Positions 57,145 through 64,000 of a stretch of DNA of 64,000 nt are shown here, in pieces; the first letter of the stretch is position 1, and each line of letters begins with the position of its first letter. The stretch lies in contig CM060076.1 in NCBI GenBank assembly GCA_030533445.1, positions 12,130,501 to 12,194,500 of the forward strand, written 5' to 3'. This DNA is from Cyprinodon diabolis (taxonomy: Eukaryota > Chordata > Actinopteri > Cyprinodontiformes > Cyprinodontidae). The position numbers were made by a program, and so were the translations under genes. A model generated the notes under the pieces. It made no database searches. It was given only the letters and a program-made list of their open reading frames with translations, and was not told the origin of the DNA.

Positions 57145-58574
57145 TCAGTTGGTTTATCACAAAAAGTTTCCACTAAAAAGTGAGGTTGAAGGTTTCAGAA
57201 GAATTGTGAAACAATGTGAACATTTGTTTTTATGAATACTGCGGCAAAGAACGATCTGACAGTGACAAAAGGCCGGCCAAGACAACAAAACAATTCTAAT
57301 ACTAGAACAGAAAGGAATCTTTTTATTTTCTTTAATGCCATATTTTTTAGTTCTAAGGGCTTAAACACCAACTGGGCATCACTTTTTTAGCTGAGTCTGT
57401 CAATAATAGCTAACAGGGGTGAACGTGAAAGACTGAGATAAGAAAAGAGAAAGTGGAAGTGGCGATACTCATCCACCCTGTGCAGAGACCTCTCCTTGAT
57501 TCCTCCGGACCTGTGAGAAAGCTTTCAAAGAGTCATGCTGTGCCAAATCGAATGAGAATTGGCCAAATTGATTAGGAGAGAACTCTTTCTAGAAGTGTGA
57601 GGATAGGTTTCATGGACACCCACAGAAATTTGTGATGAACGTGCAAATGTGTTACTGCAAAATCATTTATAGAAGTACATAATACATAATACAAGCGAGG
57701 ATCATTTGGCACCAGACTGTGTGATATCAGTGTGTGGTTTAATCTCGAGAAGCTCTGTATCTGACAAGAGATGAAATGGAATTAAAACCTGTTCTGATTT
57801 GCAATGTCTTCATCAGCTTGTAAGCAGATGAGGTTGAAGTATGTATGCATAGATGATGTTTCTATAGGATACAGAGCAGGGGAACAGCTGACCTCAATAC
57901 ATGTCATTATCATAGCTCAGTGTTCAGTCAACAGAGCCTGTCACATCAATGCAAGCACTCCAACAACTCAGTCGCACAACAAATGGTTTGTGAAGCATCG
58001 TGCAGCAGATTAACTGAGAGCGTTAACTATCTATTCAGGATTGAGGAAAATGTTGATCTGTAACAGAAAAATAAACTCTAATAATACAGAAAAAAAACAA
58101 CTTTGTTTTAAATAACTTCGATTTTTAGGAAAGTTTTGAACCTACAGTATGATTCCAAACTTTTCTCCTCTACTTCACACATGCTGCAATTTTTGTAAAT
58201 CAAATACCTAACAGTAATATGTGTGCAATAGTTTTACAAGAACAATTTTTTATAGTTGTTATGTCTGTTTTAGCTTTCGACAGCCTAATTAATTGCAATA
58301 ATTAGATATATGTTTAATTAGTTGTGTTGGTTTGATGGGATAGAATAAATGTGCCACCCCCATGTTTTAAATTTGATATTATCTATTTCACATGATGAAC
58401 AGTGTTAATTTTGTTGTCATTGAAAAGTTAAGTTTAGAGTTAAATTGTTATATTTATTGTTATAATAGCTGTCTTCTAGCCAATGTTCAATAAAGGCAAA
58501 TACATCTACAGTCTATGTATATTTGATCAACTATTTTCCAACTCTCTATGGCTATAATGTTTAAAGAACAAATA
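57145..58574. other. No gene recognised
   Basis: AT-rich flank; the frame at 57804-58013 has no similarity. Nothing else seen. Confidence 0.45.
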
Positions 58575-58612
58575 CTCACAGCATTATGCTGCCAGAACTA
58601 TGTTTCACTGAG
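58575..58612 (-). mobile_element. Tc1-like transposon scrap
   Basis: CACAGCATTATGCTGCCAGA ACTATGTTTCACTGAGGG corresponds to the complement of the Tc1 transposase-gene block around AAACATGGTGGTGGCAGCAT. About 40 bases only. Confidence 0.5.
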
Positions 58613-58614
58613 GG

Positions 58615-58636
58615 TACTGTAGCTTAAGCTACAGTA
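58615..58636. repeat. 22-bp perfect palindrome
   Basis: TACTGTAGCTT followed by its exact reverse complement AAGCTACAGTA, next to the Tc1 scrap. Confidence 0.9.
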
Positions 58637-61226
58637 AGGGTTACATTTTCAGCTCCAAGTTGTATTTTCATGAATACAAGCACCTACTTCCACTTTTGTT
58701 GTATTGCCTGCTTTCCTTATAGATAACGCTAATAGAGTATTTTGTTTAGCTTTCATAAGTATCGTTCTTTTGACCATCTCTTTCATTAAGGATACATCTG
58801 TGGAATGTTTAACTAATAATTGTCTTTTGAAAAGACTCTCCCTGCATCTCTGAAATCCACACAAATGATCAATCTTAACTAAGAAGGTTGCTTGTGAGGA
58901 CGAGGAACCGAATTTTATATTTTAAGAAAAAGAAAGCATTAATGGTTGTCAGAGCAAAATATCACGCCAATCTGTAGAATACTTTAATGTTTCTTGTTTT
59001 TAAAATATGAGGGATATGAATGACTTCTTGCAATTCAAGACATTTAGTATCTGGATTCCTATTAGGCAAAATATTTGTTTTGGTTTTTTAAACAAACAAG
59101 CTTTAAATCAAGGTGCAGCGTTCCTAAGCCCATACATCATCATGTGCATCATCAATCTTTTTAAGAGCAAGCATTCAATATGCATTTTATTCTCCTTTTT
59201 CTCTCTGTTTTTTTGTTACAATTGCAGCAGGTGTTGCATTTATTCAGTGTATGCTTATCTTAAAAAATATTCAATTTAGGAATATCTAGTAGAGACCTCA
59301 TGTTTTGTGCTTCCTTGTGTTGTACAATTATGCATCTTACATTGGGGGTACTTAATTTAAGCAGCAGATTAGAATGTCTTTGCGCTGGTCTTATAGCCAC
59401 TTAATTATGTTAAACAACTGTCCCTAACACATCCACTTTGGGCATTAAGGCACCGACGTGTTTCTGATGGTCCCAATAAATTACTTTCAGAAAACATTCT
59501 GAAACACCAACCAAGAAAACATATTTAGAACAAATTGCTTGTCAAGAAGATAAATGCAGCAGAGAGTTGGTGCTCGGTTATTTTCCTCTAACTTTTTCTG
59601 TGGCATCCACAAACACACACACAAGCAACCCGCCCTCCTCACACACACAGAGACAAAGAAAGGGTGCCAATTATAGTAACCGTATGATGAGGTTTCTCAT
59701 ACTGAGCCCCATGCTACCTTTCCCTCTAATCCTTTGTTATTAATTATATCTTCAACAAGCCTACACAGTTCTGGTGGTGTCAGCAGCGAGTATCCATGGG
59801 AACAGTAGGCTGGTCGCAGCACGCAGCAGTGTGCTCGCTCTGCAGCCTGACAGGCTCGATGCAGAGATGCTTCCAGGACAAGACAAGCGACTTAGTAGCA
59901 GAAACTCAGTGAGGAAAACATAATGCAAAGCAAAATATTTATAGAAATCCTGCATTTGCCTCAGTCATATTGGTCAAATATCAGATCAATTGATAAAATA
60001 TGATGCACTAGCAGTACAAAATAATGTAGAAAAATAAACTCAGATCTTAATGTTTCTATTTATACATATTTATGTAGGGTTATAATTTTTTTAACTCACT
60101 ACTTATTTTGTCTCATAATCAGAATGTACATAGAGAAAAATATATTCAATATGTTTGCTTTTTCGTCCATAGAATTAACATGTTGCATGGATGAAAATTA
60201 GACTGGTGTTGTGCAGCACAATATCTAATATGATAAAAAAAAAGCAATGCTACTAAATCACAAACAGATGCTAACTAATTTCTTTCCGCATATTTTACGT
60301 GCAAATCATATTCTCCTGTTTGTCCACATTTTATAGAAACCACAGACAAAAAGAAACACTCATAAACTGATCTTTATAAACAATCCTGTTTCTTGCTATA
60401 AATAACTAACACCAAAAATTGAGTCTAGAGCTAATCTCCAGTTTCTCTTTCAGCAACCCAAGGACAGCTCATTAACTTCCAATTAGACCTTAATGTTCAG
60501 TGAAAAGAAGTTATTTGTGTTGTATTGCCCTTGCTGCACTTGGCAGGGATATTAATGAGGCTACAAAATGAGCCTAAAAGGAGCTCAGTTAGATTATAAG
60601 GAGAAAAAATATTCCTTAAAGCATGGAAACGCTGTTAGAAGGTTCCCTCTTTTGTTTCTGTTTTTTTTTTTTTTTTTTTTGCTTTAGTTGTGAAAATGCA
60701 AATTTTCCTTATTCTAGTTCTAGTTTTATTTCCTCTTTCTAATGTCAAAGCAGGAGCACCCCTCTTTGCCTACTGCATACATATAACATGACAGCCTTCT
60801 GCAGAAACTGATAAATGAATACAGAAACATGGATTATATCTACTGCTTAGATTTCAGAATGAGAATTTTTAATATTTGAAGTTATTTGTAAATTAAGCTT
60901 TACAAGAGCAGATGATGTGGTAGGAATAAGAAAAGGGAGTAAGAAGAATGGGAACACTTGCTGTTACACAGGGGCATCTACTGATGAGTCTAAAGAAATT
61001 AGAATTCGCAGATCTTTTAAATATAGCTGTGAAAATCTCTTCTTGCATCTCTTGTTGGAAATAATACTCTCTCAAAAGTGTAATTCAGTTTTAATCAGAA
61101 TAGTTGAGCTATGTTAAAATAGAACAATGAGTCCAAAAATATTAGGAAGTGGTTTGAACATTTTATATTACTGATTTTGTTAGTCTTGTGTTGTTTTCTT
61201 TTTTTCTTACCAGTCAGCGTTGTAGA
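58637..61226. other. No gene recognised
   Basis: AT-rich flank with a 20-plus T-run at about 60660-60681 and short CA-rich runs near 59612-59650. Short frames lack similarity. Confidence 0.45.
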
Positions 61227-61256
61227 TTGTGGAATTAGATTATACTAATTCCACAA
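61227..61256. repeat. 12-bp perfect inverted repeat
   Basis: TTGTGGAATTAG, six-base loop, CTAATTCCACAA. Confidence 0.85.
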
Positions 61257-61359
61257 AAGTATGCAAGCAAAAACAAATAGTAGCAACAGGCATGGAAAGA
61301 ATCCAATACGGCCATCTAGTGGCGAAAATGTAGATTTATACACAAATACAGAAGATTCT

Positions 61360-61505
61360 ATTTTATATAAATTATATATCATATATAATTTTGTATCTTA
61401 TTCTATATAAATTATATATATATATATATAATTTAATATATATAAGTAATATATATATATTAATATATATAATTTATATATGTATATATATATATATACA
61501 CAGAC
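61360..61505. repeat. AT-rich low-complexity tract
   Basis: Alternating TATATA and ATAATT/AATTAT blocks with internal palindromes such as TATATAAATTATATA. Confidence 0.9.
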
Positions 61506-62069
61506 ACGAGTCATGCTTTGGTTTTATTTCTGTCTTAGCTTTGGAATAATTACTCCCACTCCATGTTGCATTTACTTTAGTCAGTTCCACCTGTTTCAGT
61601 CCCTTTTATAAATCTTCCTCACCCTCCACTTGCAACATAAACAATGTTTTGTAATTTATAAATGCTTTCAGAGTTTTGCTTCAGTGATACTTTAAACTTT
61701 TTAACATTTCTACAGATTTTCGACTTTATAATGGAAGTCAATGACCGAAAGTTTCTGGTACTAGAGTGTGCCACTCTAGCATTTGAGAAGGTTTTGCAAA
61801 TGCCAAAAAAGAAACTTCTGACCCAATCAATTTTTACTCAATCCAGACAAATATTATTTTTGTCTGGATTCAGGAAATACAATACAATACAAACCCATGG
61901 GAGAGTTTACAAAAATCAGAGCTGCAAATCCTAAAGGACACTTTTTCAAACTTCAGCCTTTTGTAAACAATTTAAAGGAGAGACATGAGGCTTGTAGTCC
62001 TTACTCATCAGATCTTTCATGCACTAACAGTGAAGGACAGTTTTGAAATGAGTTGGGGTTTTTTGAATG

Positions 62070-62860
62070 CTCAAAAAGGCCTTTCTCTGAAAAAGCTTTG
62101 AACTTGAATCGTTCAAACTGACCCCCTTTTTACATCATTACCAAATTTTGTAGAAACATGAAAGTTGGCATATTTATTTGCCAAAGTCTCCTGATACTTA
62201 AGGTCAAACAATAATATCTGTATCTGTTATACTGATTTAATTTATTAATGATAGTTCAACATTAAGTTTGTATTTATCAGATTTCTGAAATTTCCTTCTT
62301 TTTCCGCAGAGTGCTAGAAAATATTTTCCTCGAAAATAGGCCTAAAATATCGTTCCCCCTTCATTAAATGATGCAAAAATGACAATGATATGCCTTTTTA
62401 TGCCAGAGTTGTCAGCATTTGTTTGGGACAAGATTCACCAAGCAATAAAACCAGGGAATGTAAGGGCAGACATTAGGTTGCAGTTGGAAACCATAGCTAT
62501 ACACTGGCTGCTTGATAATCCAAAATTATGTATGTTTTCAAATCTCTGCCTCTCCTAAAACATTTCATATACAAAAATGAAATTTGGCACAGATCGTCTT
62601 CAGACATTTCCAGCACTCCAATTAAATATCATTTATGGAAAGGCTGTGCAAATGGTTTGTTCAAGAGCATCAAAATGGCTTTTCAACAAAAACGTTTCGG
62701 AGTGAAATCTTTCAAATTGACCCCTTTATTACATCGTCACCAAGCCCAAATAATTTTTTATAGAAAGATTAATGTTTGTATTTGTTCATCAAAGCCTGCT
62801 GATTCCTACAGTCTAAATAATACTACTGTATCTATTGTACTTTTTGACTTACTAATAACA
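62070..62860. repeat. Diverged direct repeat, unit about 590 bp apart
   Basis: About 62070-62270 and 62660-62860 align over some 200 bases: GCTTTGAACTTGAATCGTTC AAACTGACCCCC against CGGAGTGAAATCTTTC AAATTGACCCC, ACATCATTACCAA against ACATCGTCACCAA, CAAAGTCTCCTGAT against CAAAGCCTGCTGAT, TATCTGTTATACT against TATCTATTGTACT. A third weak echo (AAACTGACCC) is near 63378. An old tandem duplication or two copies of an unnamed element. Confidence 0.6.
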
Positions 62861-62939
62861 TTTAAACCCCCGTGAACCATTTCTATACAGGTCAGTAAAT
62901 AACCACTTTAATTGATTTTATTGCATTTTGATCAAATTT

Positions 62940-63190
62940 AAACAGGTACAGGTCCAAAACTCAAACAGCTAGACTCTTCACACCTGGACTGCATTGTTGT
63001 ATAATAATAGTATTTACAAACCCTTCTGTCTGATTGGTGAACTCTTTATTAGACTTTCTAAAGCTCAATAAATATCTATTTTCATGGATTTTTTCTTCCC
63101 CATTTTGATTACATTCTAACTGGTCCAGCTCAAAAGCTGCAACATCTAGACTCTTCAAGCCAAGACTGCATTGTTCTACTCTAAGATGAG
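62940..63190. repeat. Second diverged direct repeat, about 165 bp apart
   Basis: CAGCTAGACTCTTCACACCT GGACTGCATTGTTGTA near 62968 recurs as CATCTAGACTCTTCAAGCCA AGACTGCATTGTTCTA near 63145. Confidence 0.7.
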
Positions 63191-64000
63191 GCTCTTTCAA
63201 ATCCACTTTGTTATTTCTAAAACTGTTTTTTTTCTTTAACTTTTCAGCACTTTAACTCATCTTCTAATGCAGTTTGTCAATAAATGTTGTGTCTTCAGAT
63301 TATCTACTGACAGGCTTTTCTTGCTTTTTCACAAGTTTTGAAGTTTGAAGCTTAGACTATTTTTCTACATTTTGACAAACTGACCCTTTTGCATAGCAGC
63401 TCCTTTAGTAAAAGTTTTACATGCTGTTTGTAAAAAGGAGCGCTACCGCAGCCAATTCATCCCAGACTCTACAATGTGATACTACAACTATTACTATTAA
63501 ATACTCTGTGCAATTACCTATTTCTCTGTATTTGACAACCAATGCAATAAATATATATATAAATATCCATGTATATAAATACCATTTGAATGCCCTGTGC
63601 AATATCCCTGTATAATAATATTAAAACAAAAACAAAAAAAGCTATGGACGCACTGTATATACTGTTTATATCCCATACACTGTTTCTTCCTTTGGCACCT
63701 TCTTCTCCTCCATCTACTATTTGAGCTGATGTAACAAGTAAATTTCTCCACCGTGAGATCAATGATGTCAGTCAATCATCTTAAAACTTAATGCTTCCCC
63801 CAGCTGTAATTATTTATTCCTTTTTTTGAAAGCAAATGGTCCCTAATGACAAGCCAGGTGGGGCTGTCTCTCCATTTCGGGATGCCCACCTTCTTTCTTG
63901 TAGGCTAGAATTCTTTCTGCTTGCCAGAATCGTTAGGGTCGAAAACAAGTACGCCTTTCTTGTATGCAGTTCCCTATCTAGCTGTTTAATCAGGCCTAAT
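63191..64000. other. No gene recognised
   Basis: AT-rich right edge of the window. Overlapping frames at 63417-63775 on both strands are low-complexity Tyr/Ile-rich products of the AT bias. Confidence 0.5.

Noticed and set aside
63417..63775. Four overlapping ORFs on both strands near the right edge
   Set aside because: Tyr/Ile/Lys-rich low-complexity products of TA-rich DNA without splice or start context.
1..64000. CRISPR array, bacterial operon or plasmid features
   Set aside because: No regularly spaced repeats with unique spacers. The tandem repeats seen are microsatellites or parts of an LTR, and the coding genes are spliced vertebrate genes.

Overview
This is a stretch of vertebrate nuclear DNA, almost certainly from a teleost fish. 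It has large GT-AG introns, AT-rich non-coding DNA, and a typical fish repeat load: Tc1-like elements, an L2-like LINE with a GAATT-type 3' tail, hAT and mariner-type MITEs, tRNA-derived SINEs, LTR and Gypsy pieces, and long (TA)n runs. No bacterial, plasmid or CRISPR features are present.

Two protein-coding genes face each other tail to tail. (1) At the left edge on the plus strand is the 3' part of rdh14, a retinol dehydrogenase of the short-chain dehydrogenase/reductase superfamily. It has the end of exon 1 (1-224), one 2.0-kb intron, exon 2 (2241-2858) and a 3' UTR to about 3.5 kb. (2) From 9.2 to 52.9 kb on the minus strand is begain (brain-enriched guanylate-kinase-associated protein), a postsynaptic scaffold adaptor. 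I joined seven coding exons by splice signals, reading phase and similarity to mammalian BEGAIN: 52830-51922, 45615-45578, 25690-25529, 24157-24091, 20298-20191, 18617-18537 and 10647-9247. They form one uninterrupted frame of 921 codons plus stop. The last five exons match BEGAIN closely. The first two add about 315 N-terminal residues that I do not know from the mammalian protein.

The rest is introns and flanks filled with transposon remains. Intergenic 3.5-8.4 kb: two Tc1-like remnants, a 5'-truncated L2-type LINE and a complete hAT MITE with its 8-bp target duplication. Last intron (10.6-18.5 kb): a CACTG-type MITE, an odd CpG-bearing block at 14.0-14.9 kb, a retroposon tail, an hAT MITE fragment and two (TA)n tracts. 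Intron 20.3-24.1 kb: a solo LTR with its ATCAT duplication only 93 bp from a begain splice acceptor, a TA-flanked MITE and a GGTTAGGG-containing repeat. Large intron 25.7-45.6 kb: a decayed Tc1 copy carrying a nested tRNA-SINE, a Gypsy RNase H fragment, a LINE fragment and two possible alternative first exons. Intron 45.6-51.9 kb: an hAT element with a second hAT MITE nested inside (both target duplications readable), and a LINE remnant whose reading frame ends in a perfect 20-bp fold-back. Upstream of begain (52.9-64 kb) I find no gene, only repeats, palindromes and one unexplained 73-codon ORF.

I found no clearly undescribed biological system. The observations most worth following are the long N-terminal extension of fish begain, the possible alternative promoters inside its introns, the solo LTR next to a splice acceptor, the fold-back in the LINE and the unexplained 14.0-14.9 kb block.
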